Below are positions 6,812 to 12,832 of a DNA stretch of 17,455 nt, piece after piece. Source of the stretch: Robiginitomaculum sp. (lineage in GTDB: Bacteria > Pseudomonadota > Alphaproteobacteria > Caulobacterales > Maricaulaceae); contig JAKIUV010000061.1 in NCBI GenBank assembly GCA_021647375.1, forward strand, positions 1 to 17,455. Direction: 5' to 3'. The notes beneath the pieces were generated by a model, which was not told where the DNA came from, did no database searches, and worked only from the letters and a program-made list of their open reading frames with translations. The first letter of the stretch is position 1. Each line of letters starts with the position of its first letter. The translations under genes were made by a program, and so were the position numbers.

Positions 6812-7276
6812 TTAACGCCGCGCCCGTTCGTCGTTTTCGTGCATTTCCTGAGCCGCAAGGCTCAGGGTCGCGATTGGGCGGGCTTGTAAGCGACCCAGGC
6901 GGATAGGGTCGCCAGTTTCTTCGCAATAGCCATATGTGCCGTTATCAATCCGCGCCATAGCTTTGTCGATTTTCGCGATGAGTTTACGTTGACGGTCGCG
7001 GGCGCGAAGCTCCAACTGCCTGTCTGCATTAGCCGCTGCCGTGTCGACCGCATCCGGGTGGGACACGCTCTCGCCTTGCAAAAACTCAATAGTGTTTTTA
7101 GTTTGGTCGTGAATGTCCTGCTTCCAGGCTTCCAGTTTTTGTCTGAAAAATTCTTGCTGGCGCACACCCATGAACTTTTCGTCCTCTTTGGGTGTGTAGT
7201 TTTTAGGCAGCTTTGTACGTTTCTTTACGCCATTTATTTTTTGCGCACCATTTATCTTTTTAGCAATATTCGCCAT
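6812..7276 (-). CDS. dksA: RNA polymerase-binding transcription factor DksA
   Basis: Binds the secondary channel of RNA polymerase and, with ppGpp, adjusts transcription in the stringent response. The 154 aa have a lysine-rich N-terminus (1-30), a coiled-coil hairpin (about 35-112) whose tip has D75-A-V-D78-T-A80, fitting the DxxDxA motif needed for activity, and a zinc-finger-like C-terminus. At the four classical Cys positions I see C118, T121, S139 and A142, so only one Cys remains; single-Cys DksA is known in alphaproteobacteria. AAGGTG is 6 bases before the ATG. It is divergent from the MoxR gene. Confidence 0.93.
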   Translation of the reverse strand: MANIAKKINGAQKINGVKKRTKLPKNYTPKEDEKFMGVRQQEFFRQKLEAWKQDIHDQTKNTIEFLQGESVSHPDAVDTAAANADRQLELRARDRQRKLIAKIDKAMARIDNGTYGYCEETGDPIRLGRLQARPIATLSLAAQEMHENDERARR

Positions 7277-7381
7277 AATTCACACCTTTTGCTAATGAAC
7301 CGGAAACCGGAATTTTCAGACGCGCCTATAACCGAGAGACCTGCCCTAAACAACTAAATTTTACATCATGTTGATAAACCC

Positions 7382-7411
7382 TTGAAATATCATTGGAATT
7401 ACGGTCATAAT
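7382..7411 (+). promoter_or_regulatory. Candidate sigma-70-type promoter for the MoxR gene
   Basis: TTGAAA (7382-7387) and CATAAT (7406-7411) are separated by 18 bases and lie in the 200-bp gap between the divergent dksA and MoxR starts, oriented toward MoxR. The predicted leader is about 60 bases, with GAGAG shortly before the ATG at 7477. This is a consensus match only. Confidence 0.4.
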
Positions 7412-7476
7412 GATGCCAAGAACCCTGCAACTTCCAACTAAATGCAATATTTAGGCCAATACGAGAGAATCACCTG

Positions 7477-8313
7477 ATGAAGTTTTCCAGTACAGATAAA
7501 TATGTCGCCACCCACGATTTGCGTATGGCGGTTAACGCCTCTATCGCCCTAGAACGCCCGCTTTTGATCAAAGGCGAACCGGGCACTGGGAAAACAGTGT
7601 TGGCCGAAGAGATTGCCAATTCCATCGGCGCACCGCTTTTACAATGGAATATCAAATCCACCACCAAAGCCCAACAAGGCCTGTACGAATACGACGCCGT
7701 CGCCCGCCTGCGCGATAGCCAATTGGGCGACGAAAAAGTCCACGACATTTCCAACTACATTAAGAAAGGCAAATTGTGGGAAGCTTTCACCAGCGAGGAA
7801 CGTCCGGTACTGCTCATAGACGAGATTGACAAAGCCGACATAGAATTTCCCAACGATTTATTGCACGAGCTAGACCAAATGCAATTTCATGTCTACGAAA
7901 CTGGTGAGACCATAAAGGCCGAGCAGCGCCCGATTATCCTTATTACGTCTAATAACGAAAAAGACCTGCCGGACGCTTTCTTGCGCCGTTGTTTCTTCCA
8001 CTATATCCAATTCCCCGACCAAGAGACTATGCAAAAAATCATAGATGTGCATTTCCCGGACATCAAATCAAGATTGGTCGCCGCTGCCCTAAAACGCTTT
8101 TACGCCGTGCGCGAAGTCCCCGGCCTCAAGAAAAAACCGTCCACATCGGAACTCTTGGATTGGCTAAAACTCCTCATGGTCGAAGACATAGACCCAGAAA
8201 CCCTAAGAGAAACAGACGGCAGAAAACTCATCCCGCCCCTACACGGCGCCCTGCTCAAAAACGAACAGGACGTGCATTTGTTCGAGCGGCTGGCGTTTAT
8301 GACGCGGCGGTAG
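7477..8313 (+). CDS. MoxR family AAA+ ATPase
   Basis: MoxR ATPases act as chaperones that, usually with a von Willebrand factor A (VWA) partner, insert metals or remodel complexes. The 278 aa have Walker A GEPGTGKT (33-40), Walker B VLLIDEID (111-118), the sensor-1 Asn in LITSNN (155-160) and the arginine-finger area FLRRCFF (168-174). The whole sequence (KFSSTDKYVATHDLRMAVN, TSELLDWLKLL, NEQDVHLFERLAF) is the compact alphaproteobacterial type, which I usually see followed by a CoxE-like VWA gene. Here the next gene is a convergent helicase 2 bp away, so no partner is adjacent. The substrate is unknown. Confidence 0.93.
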   Translation: MKFSSTDKYVATHDLRMAVNASIALERPLLIKGEPGTGKTVLAEEIANSIGAPLLQWNIKSTTKAQQGLYEYDAVARLRDSQLGDEKVHDISNYIKKGKLWEAFTSEERPVLLIDEIDKADIEFPNDLLHELDQMQFHVYETGETIKAEQRPIILITSNNEKDLPDAFLRRCFFHYIQFPDQETMQKIIDVHFPDIKSRLVAAALKRFYAVREVPGLKKKPSTSELLDWLKLLMVEDIDPETLRETDGRKLIPPLHGALLKNEQDVHLFERLAFMTRR

Positions 8314-8315
8314 AG

Positions 8316-9998
8316 TTAGTCGTCTCCGCCGAAAAATGCAGGCATGCTGTCGCCGAAACCGCTTTTCTTATTGGTAGGAAGATCGCCTCTTCTGCCGCGT
8401 TTTTGTTGATTGTTCTGCTGGGGTTTGTTGGCTTGCCCAGGTTTGTGAACAGATTGCTTTTGTGCAGGCTGCTTTTGTGATGTTTGTTTCTTTTGCCCCT
8501 CAGCAGGTTTATAGCGTGAATTAGAAGCCTTCTCCTGCGGCCTATCTTGCGGTTTTTGCTTATCTTGGTTGGCAGGTTTAGCGGATTTTGTTTCCGCATT
8601 TTTATTGTCATTCCGGTTATCAGAACGCCCCCGTGAGCGGCTGGAATTCCGCCCGCCGCGATTGCCGTATTTACCGCCTTTGCCTTTACTGCCGCGCCCG
8701 CCAGAACTTTTATGTCGGCTGGATGTGGTAGCGAAATCTTTGATACCCGGTATTTCAATTTCTTCAATTTCTTTGAAATTGATCAGCTTCAATATATCTT
8801 GGTAATAAACTTTATCGCGCGGGGTGACGAACATAATCGCTTCACCCTTGCGCCCTGCCCGGCCCGTGCGGCCAATCCTGTGGACATAATCTTCGCTATG
8901 GCTCGGCACATCATAGTTAAACACATGGGAAACATCGGGAATATCCAAACCACGGGCAGCCACATCGGATGCGACCAGAAATTCTATGTCGCCGTTCTTA
9001 AATCCGGCCAAAGTTTCCATGCGCTGGCTTTGGCGTAAATCACCATGAATGGGCGCAGCATTATGGCCGTGAACCGTCAGAGATTTGGCGACAATATCCA
9101 CATCAACCTTGCGGTTACAAAACACGATACCGTTTTTCACTTTATGATTATCTATTATATAGCGCAAGGCGGTGCGTTTTTGCTTGTTGTCATTGCCCGG
9201 CATACGGACAATCATTTGTTTGACAGTTTTCGCCGTAATATTTTTACGGGCAATTTTAATAATGTGTGGTTGGTGCAAAAACTGGTCAACCAGTCTTTGG
9301 ATTTCCGGAGCCATAGTGGCGGAGAAAAACAAAACTTGGCGGGTAAAGGGTGTCTTCTTGAAAATCTCTTCGATATCAGGAATGAAACCCATATCCAGCA
9401 TCCGGTCAGCTTCATCGACCACCAAGGCTTCAACCCCATTGAGCATCACTTTGCCGCGCCCGAAATGGTCAAGCAAACGCCCCGGCGTGGCAATCAACAC
9501 ATCAACACCCCGGTTGAGCAAAGCCTCTTGCTTGGCAAAGGACACGCCGCCAATCAGCAGCGCCATGCTAATTTTTAGGTATTTACTATATATTTCGACA
9601 TTTTCCGCCACTTGCGCCGCAAGTTCACGGGTCGGGCAGACAATGAGACAGCGCGGCATCCGGGCGCGGGCGCGCCCTTTAGCCAAGCTTTGGATAATCG
9701 GCAAGGTAAAGGCACCGGTTTTGCCCGTACCCGTCTGGGCTATGCCCAAAACGTCTTTACGCTGAAGCGCAGCCTCAATGGTACCGGCTTGTATCGGTGT
9801 AGGATGGGTATAGCCGACATCGTCCAAAGCCCTTAGAATTTCCGGCATTAATCCGAGTTCTTTAAAGGTCACCTTTGGTGTGTCGTCTTTTCCCGCTTCA
9901 TCTTTCGGCGCTTCTTTGTCTTTGGTTGCACCTTTTTTGGCTTTTGCAGCCCGTATATCTTTAGTCAGTGTATTGCATTCCGGCTCTAATCCCCACAT
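8316..9998 (-). CDS. DEAD-box ATP-dependent RNA helicase, RhlE-like
   Basis: Unwinds short RNA duplexes, typically in ribosome assembly, RNA turnover or cold adaptation. All core motifs are present in the 560 aa: Q motif GYTHPTPIQ (62-70), I AQTGTGKT (87-94), Ia PTRELAAQ (122-129), Ib TPGR (171-174), II DEAD (195-198), III SAT (226-228), then IVFC, ARGLD and HRIGRTGRAGRKG. The last ~140 residues are a basic, Gly/Ser/Gln/Asn-rich low-complexity tail, suited to RNA binding, ending in an acidic-aromatic PAFFGGDD. A charged 45-residue extension precedes the core. The ATG at 9998 is the only ATG before the core; a GTG at codon 43 (VTFKELGL) is a possible shorter start. It is convergent with MoxR, 2 bp apart. 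Confidence 0.95.
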   Translation of the reverse strand: MWGLEPECNTLTKDIRAAKAKKGATKDKEAPKDEAGKDDTPKVTFKELGLMPEILRALDDVGYTHPTPIQAGTIEAALQRKDVLGIAQTGTGKTGAFTLPIIQSLAKGRARARMPRCLIVCPTRELAAQVAENVEIYSKYLKISMALLIGGVSFAKQEALLNRGVDVLIATPGRLLDHFGRGKVMLNGVEALVVDEADRMLDMGFIPDIEEIFKKTPFTRQVLFFSATMAPEIQRLVDQFLHQPHIIKIARKNITAKTVKQMIVRMPGNDNKQKRTALRYIIDNHKVKNGIVFCNRKVDVDIVAKSLTVHGHNAAPIHGDLRQSQRMETLAGFKNGDIEFLVASDVAARGLDIPDVSHVFNYDVPSHSEDYVHRIGRTGRAGRKGEAIMFVTPRDKVYYQDILKLINFKEIEEIEIPGIKDFATTSSRHKSSGGRGSKGKGGKYGNRGGRNSSRSRGRSDNRNDNKNAETKSAKPANQDKQKPQDRPQEKASNSRYKPAEGQKKQTSQKQPAQKQSVHKPGQANKPQQNNQQKRGRRGDLPTNKKSGFGDSMPAFFGGDD

Positions 9999-10015
9999 TG
10001 AGAGCCTATATTTTT

Positions 10016-10071
10016 GGGCATATGCCCATTTGTTTCGGGCTAAGTGCCCATATGTTCCGGGCTAATCGCCC
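10016..10071 (-). promoter_or_regulatory. Three evenly spaced hairpins in the helicase 5' leader
   Basis: Three small palindromes have centres 22 bases apart: GGGCATATGCCC (10016-10027), and on the minus strand GGGC-ACTTA-GCCC (10037-10049) and GGGC-GATTA-GCCC (10059-10071). The units share flanks close to TGGGC..TTAGCCCG.AACA, so they look like tandem repeats. They lie 18-73 bases upstream of the helicase ATG and downstream of a candidate promoter, so they would be transcribed into its leader. A protein-binding array on DNA is the alternative, as 22 bp is about two helical turns. Confidence 0.55.
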
Positions 10072-10089
10072 ACGATTAAAATTCGCCGC

Positions 10090-10117
10090 ACAATACCCAG
10101 CAAATAACAAAGGTCAA
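10090..10117 (-). promoter_or_regulatory. Candidate promoter for the DEAD-box helicase gene
   Basis: On the minus strand TTGACC (10117-10112) and TATTGT (10095-10090) are separated by 16 bases and point to the helicase gene. A start near 10083 would give an ~85-base leader that includes all three hairpins at 10016-10071. The -10 match is moderate. Confidence 0.35.
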
Positions 10118-10136
10118 GCAAGTTATAGGTGCAATC

Positions 10137-10351
10137 CAGGGGTATCGCATGAATGTATTTTAGGAAGTGATTTATACATATACACCGCACATTATGTCCC
10201 GCTCATGCCTGCGTATGCAGGTATCCATCGCCGGATTTTGTGTTTTTGCACGATTACGCGGAGGTAGACCCCTGTATGCACAGGGGTGAGCGGGTGGTGG
10301 GGATGTATACGTGGTAATCTCGCTTTAAAATTCGTTCATGCGATACCCCTG
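10137..10351. mobile_element. MITE-like element with 17-bp inverted ends and 10-bp target duplication
   Basis: This 215-bp unit starts CAGGGGTATCGCATGAA (10137-10153) and ends with its perfect inverted copy (10335-10351). It is flanked directly on both sides by AGGTGCAATC (10127-10136 and 10352-10361), a perfect 10-bp direct repeat as left by transposition. The interior has a second inverted pair, CCCGCTCA (10198-10205) with TGAGCGGG (10287-10294), and small palindromes CCTGCGTATGCAGG (10208-10221) and CCCCTGTATGCACAGGGG (10269-10285 region). It has no coding capacity, so a transposase would have to act in trans. The rest of the gap 10072-10527 shows nothing else that I can support. Confidence 0.8.
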
Positions 10352-10527
10352 AGGTGCAATCCTGAGATCCAAATCAAGAAACGGTCAACCATGTCCGAGT
10401 TTACACCATGTCAAGCTCAGAACCTATTAAACTTACTGATTTTGCTATTTCCTATGCTCTACCCAGCACAAAATGCGCCATATCCAGATGGACTGACGGC
10501 TTGGCTACTTGGCGATTCCCCTACCCG

Positions 10528-11373
10528 CTAAGGCGGTTTAACCTCTATCTGTGCGGTTGCTGCCCGGGAGTTTTCCGCCGTTTTTTGCTTATTTCCAAGC
10601 ACTGGATATATTGTCATTTCGCCCGCTTTTTCAGGTGATGTTTCCGCAGTACCGATTGCCACTTCGGGTGCCAATTCATCGGGGGTAAAGCGGATGGGTT
10701 TCAGGGCGCGTTTGTCGCGCGGCGTTTCGCTTTTAGTCTTATCCGTAATATCCACACCCCAAAGCTTGAGGTGGGCTGCGCGGGCTTGTTCCAGCTTAGG
10801 GTCAGGCCGCGACCGCCCGTATAAAAACCGCTCCACATTGACCATTTTGACGAGAGCGAAGGGCTTCCAATTATAAGTGCGGGGTGTAGACTTTACCGCA
10901 GGCTTGCGGCTTTGCTCTTGTTGAACCCCACCAAAACCATTTGGGAATTTCCGCTTCCAATCGCCGAAATGTCTTGTCAGCGCATAGTCCGCCAAACGGT
11001 TTTTGCGCCAACGTTTAATCGCCCGTTCGCCGATAACCCGGCGTACAAAGGCAATGCGCTGGGGGCTTTGCAACACCCAGGCCTTGATGCGCATATTGAG
11101 GTTTTCTCTAGCCTTGATGCGCAAGTTCCGCGACTGCCGCGCCAACATGCGCCCACAAAACCGTGCCATCTGCGCCCCGCCAATCCGCGCTTCAATCACC
11201 GCCAGCAAGGTGGTGACAAACCCCGACAGCGCCGCCAAATCCCAAAGTCCGGGCGGTGATAATTTGTTTATCTCGTTTAGGTCAAGTTTCATGCTTAGGA
11301 GAATAAACCAGCCCAAACAGCCATGGATAAGTTTTTTTAAAAATAATGTGAAGGCCAACAATGTTAGCCTCAT
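10528..11373 (-). CDS. Unrecognised basic protein with N-terminal hydrophobic segments
   Basis: I do not recognise this protein. From ATG 11373 it has 281 aa. Hydrophobic stretches are RLTLLAFTLFL, CLGWFILLS and LWDLAALSGFVTTLLAVI (about residues 2-60), followed by a strongly basic region (ARQSRNLRIKARENLNMRIK and onward), an NWKPFALVKMVNVERFLYGRSRPDPKLEQAR segment (in pieces), and a polar Thr/Glu/Lys-rich tail. I chose 11373 for GGTGG 7 bases upstream. The frame is open to an ATG at 11421 that lies inside a repeat end, and an ATG at 11292 (MKLDLNEINKL) is where coding-type conservation with the second copy begins. The 5' part is duplicated at 11743-11987. It is flanked by repeat elements on both sides. 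Confidence 0.6.
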   Translation of the reverse strand: MRLTLLAFTLFLKKLIHGCLGWFILLSMKLDLNEINKLSPPGLWDLAALSGFVTTLLAVIEARIGGAQMARFCGRMLARQSRNLRIKARENLNMRIKAWVLQSPQRIAFVRRVIGERAIKRWRKNRLADYALTRHFGDWKRKFPNGFGGVQQEQSRKPAVKSTPRTYNWKPFALVKMVNVERFLYGRSRPDPKLEQARAAHLKLWGVDITDKTKSETPRDKRALKPIRFTPDELAPEVAIGTAETSPEKAGEMTIYPVLGNKQKTAENSRAATAQIEVKPP

Positions 11374-11417
11374 ATACTTACCACCCGACATTTTCCGTTC
11401 CACACTTCCCCCATTTT

Positions 11418-11703
11418 TCATATGCAGAGCGGAGGGCTATCGCATATGAAGGTATTTTCAGGAAATGATCATTGTTGCATAATATCCCCTCACCCGCAGT
11501 TCGCAAGAGCGAACGCGGCCTCTCCCCAAGGAGAGGCAAAGGTGCTGTGTCTCTTATCTGGCCTGTTGAATTTGATGTTTTAGTAATTTTTTATAGATTG
11601 CCTCTGATTTTTCATCCTCTCCTTGGGGAGAGGCCGCGTGAGCGTAGCGAACTGCGGGTGAGGGGGAATCATGCCCGGATGTTTCGTTCATATGCAATTG
11701 CCT
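11418..11703. repeat. Repeat element with related inverted ends and a REP-like core
   Basis: The left end GGGCTATCGCATATGAA (11434-11450) and the right end TTCATATGCAATTGCCT (11687-11703) are inverted at 14 of 17 positions and resemble the ends of the element at 10137-10351. Between them two arms of about 50 bases are inverted copies: 11485-11536 (TCCCCTCACCCGCAGTTCGC onward) and 11616-11666, separated by an 80-bp AT-rich spacer. The arms contain the CTCTCCCCAAGGAGAG palindrome. An extra TTCATATGC at 11418-11426 forms another inverted pair with GCATATGAA (11442-11450), as if two ends met there. I see no clear target duplication and no gene. Confidence 0.7.
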
Positions 11704-11742
11704 GGAGGCGATAAGGGGTGGTGTCTATCTGGTCGTATTTGA

Positions 11743-11987
11743 CTATCTGATTGTGTCGTATTCTTCTCCAATCACCGCCATCAGGGTGGTGATAAACGCC
11801 GATAGCGTTGCCAAATCCCAAAGTCCGGGCGGGGTTAATTTGTTTATTTCGCTTAGGTCAAGTTTCATGCTTAGGAGAATAAACCAGCCCAAACAGCCAT
11901 GGATAAGTTTTTTGAAATAATGTAAAGGCCAACAATGTCAGCTACATATACTTACCCAGCCGGCATTTTCCCGTTCCACACTTCCCC
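11743..11987 (-). pseudogene. Diverged partial copy of the 5' end of the 10528-11373 gene
   Basis: Positions 11769-11987 align end to end with 11193-11411 (219 bases each, roughly 85% identical by eye), covering the upstream flank and the N-terminal third of the neighbouring unrecognised gene. A two-base loss in the T/A run near 11908-11917 and an in-frame TAG just after the equivalent of ATG 11373 destroy the long frame. From the equivalent of ATG 11292 a 41-codon frame stays open (11868 down to the TAG at 11743), reading MKLDLSEINKLTPPGLWDLA and then TLSAFITTLMAVI before leaving homology. Most amino-acid differences are conservative. Probably a remnant of tandem duplication; a retained small peptide cannot be excluded. 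Confidence 0.7.
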
Positions 11988-11989
11988 TT

Positions 11990-12240
11990 CATCCTCACCC
12001 CGCTTGCGGGGGAGGTGGGCGCCTCTTGGCGCTCGGAGGGGGAAGCAACTATCGACACAATAATTCCCTGTGATAGCCATCTGAACAACTCATCTTGCTA
12101 TTGCATCTTACGTCCGGCGTTTATGGAGGCTTGCTTCCCCCTCCGCCCCTAAGGAGGGGCACCTCCCCCGCAAGCGGGGTGAGGATGTAGGGATTACGTT
12201 ATAGCGGAACATATTTGAATATCCATAAGCGATAGCCCTG
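11990..12240. repeat. REP-like inverted arms with a third copy of the terminal motif
   Basis: Arms 11990-12048 (CATCCTCACCCCGCTTGCGG onward) and 12131-12187 are inverted copies of about 58 bases, with an 82-bp spacer. They differ only in the middle (GGCGCCTCTTGGCGCTC against CCCCTCCTTAGGGGC). They are of the CCTCCCCCGCAAGCGGGG kind that is abundant in many alphaproteobacterial genomes. To the right, 12223-12240 reads, on the minus strand, CAGGGCTATCGCTTATGG, a third variant of the end motif of the two elements upstream. No matching left end is visible, so the element may be truncated. The remaining bases to 12298 hold nothing I can name. Confidence 0.6.
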
Positions 12241-12298
12241 CCGAACTACACCGGAAAGGCACTAAGGGGTAAGTTTTCGCATTGTCTCATAGAGGCCT

Positions 12299-12832
12299 CT
12301 AAAACTTCAAACCTTTATTCCGTGCATTTAGACCGTCCAAGATGAGTTTGGGTTTTTCGGCTAGAGTCCTGATTGGGATGAAAATTTCGGATTTTTGTTT
12401 TTTATTAGTTTCGTCTCTATAGCGAATTATCAAGGTCGGGCGTTTGCCTTGTGAGTTTGATTTTGCGTAATTTTCTATGGTGATGCCGTCTATATATGCC
12501 CAAGCTATGATGTTGTATTTAGCAATACGGTTAACCTCTAGCCCAAAATCATCTGCAACTAATATAGGTTTGTTTTTAAATATGCTGACTACAGTCTTAA
12601 ACCATAACCATGCAAATAATGCGGCGGTGACACTTCCCAAAATTAACTGTCCCGCGCTGTGCCTTATGAACGCAAATTTGGCGTTAGAACCTTGTAAAAA
12701 CTCATTAAGCCATTCGAGCCGCCCAATACTGCTGAGGAATAACATTACACCGATAGAAGTCATGCCGCTAGAGAATAGGATTAGGAGGTTACGTGTAGTT
12801 TTTTTTTGGTAAACTTCATATGTTTTAGTCAT
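12299..12832 (-). CDS. Small two-helix membrane protein, possibly STM3941/PH-like
   Basis: The 177-aa product from ATG 12832 has two likely membrane helices (NLLILFSSGMTSIGVMLFLS and QLILGSVTAALFAWLWF, near residues 15-34 and 62-78), then a soluble domain with PILVADDFGLEVNR, IIAWAYIDGITIENY and LIIRYRD, ending in NKGLKF. The helix-helix-beta layout recalls the STM3941-type membrane proteins with a PH-like domain, but I am not sure. The ATG overlaps the mutB stop by 8 bases and AAGGTG lies 6 bases upstream, so it is coupled to mutB. GTG 12841 is an alternative. It is visibly AT-rich: 19 G/C of 60 at 12541-12600, against 32 of 60 at 13201-13260 in mutB. Confidence 0.8.
   Translation of the reverse strand: MTKTYEVYQKKTTRNLLILFSSGMTSIGVMLFLSSIGRLEWLNEFLQGSNAKFAFIRHSAGQLILGSVTAALFAWLWFKTVVSIFKNKPILVADDFGLEVNRIAKYNIIAWAYIDGITIENYAKSNSQGKRPTLIIRYRDETNKKQKSEIFIPIRTLAEKPKLILDGLNARNKGLKF

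Noticed and set aside
10016..10071. Possible CRISPR array because of three regular repeats
   Set aside because: Units are 22 bases in total with no spacer of CRISPR length, the repeats are short hairpins with varied loops, and no cas gene is present.
10408..10638. Plus-strand frame MSSSEPIKLTDFAISYAL onward
   Set aside because: It runs antisense into the 3' end of the unknown gene, has no family resemblance, and the competing plus frame at 10286-10531 covers the same bases; no ribosome-binding site decides for either.
11472..11714. Plus-strand frame of 80 codons across the repeat at 11485-11666
   Set aside because: It is made almost wholly of the two REP-like arms, whose repeated GC-rich palindromes produce accidental open frames.
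10072..12298. tRNA gene or integrase attachment site that would explain the repeat island
   Set aside because: I found no cloverleaf-like stretch with a T-loop GTTCRA motif, no integrase and no transposase; the direct repeat at 10127/10352 is a 10-bp target duplication, too short for a typical att core.
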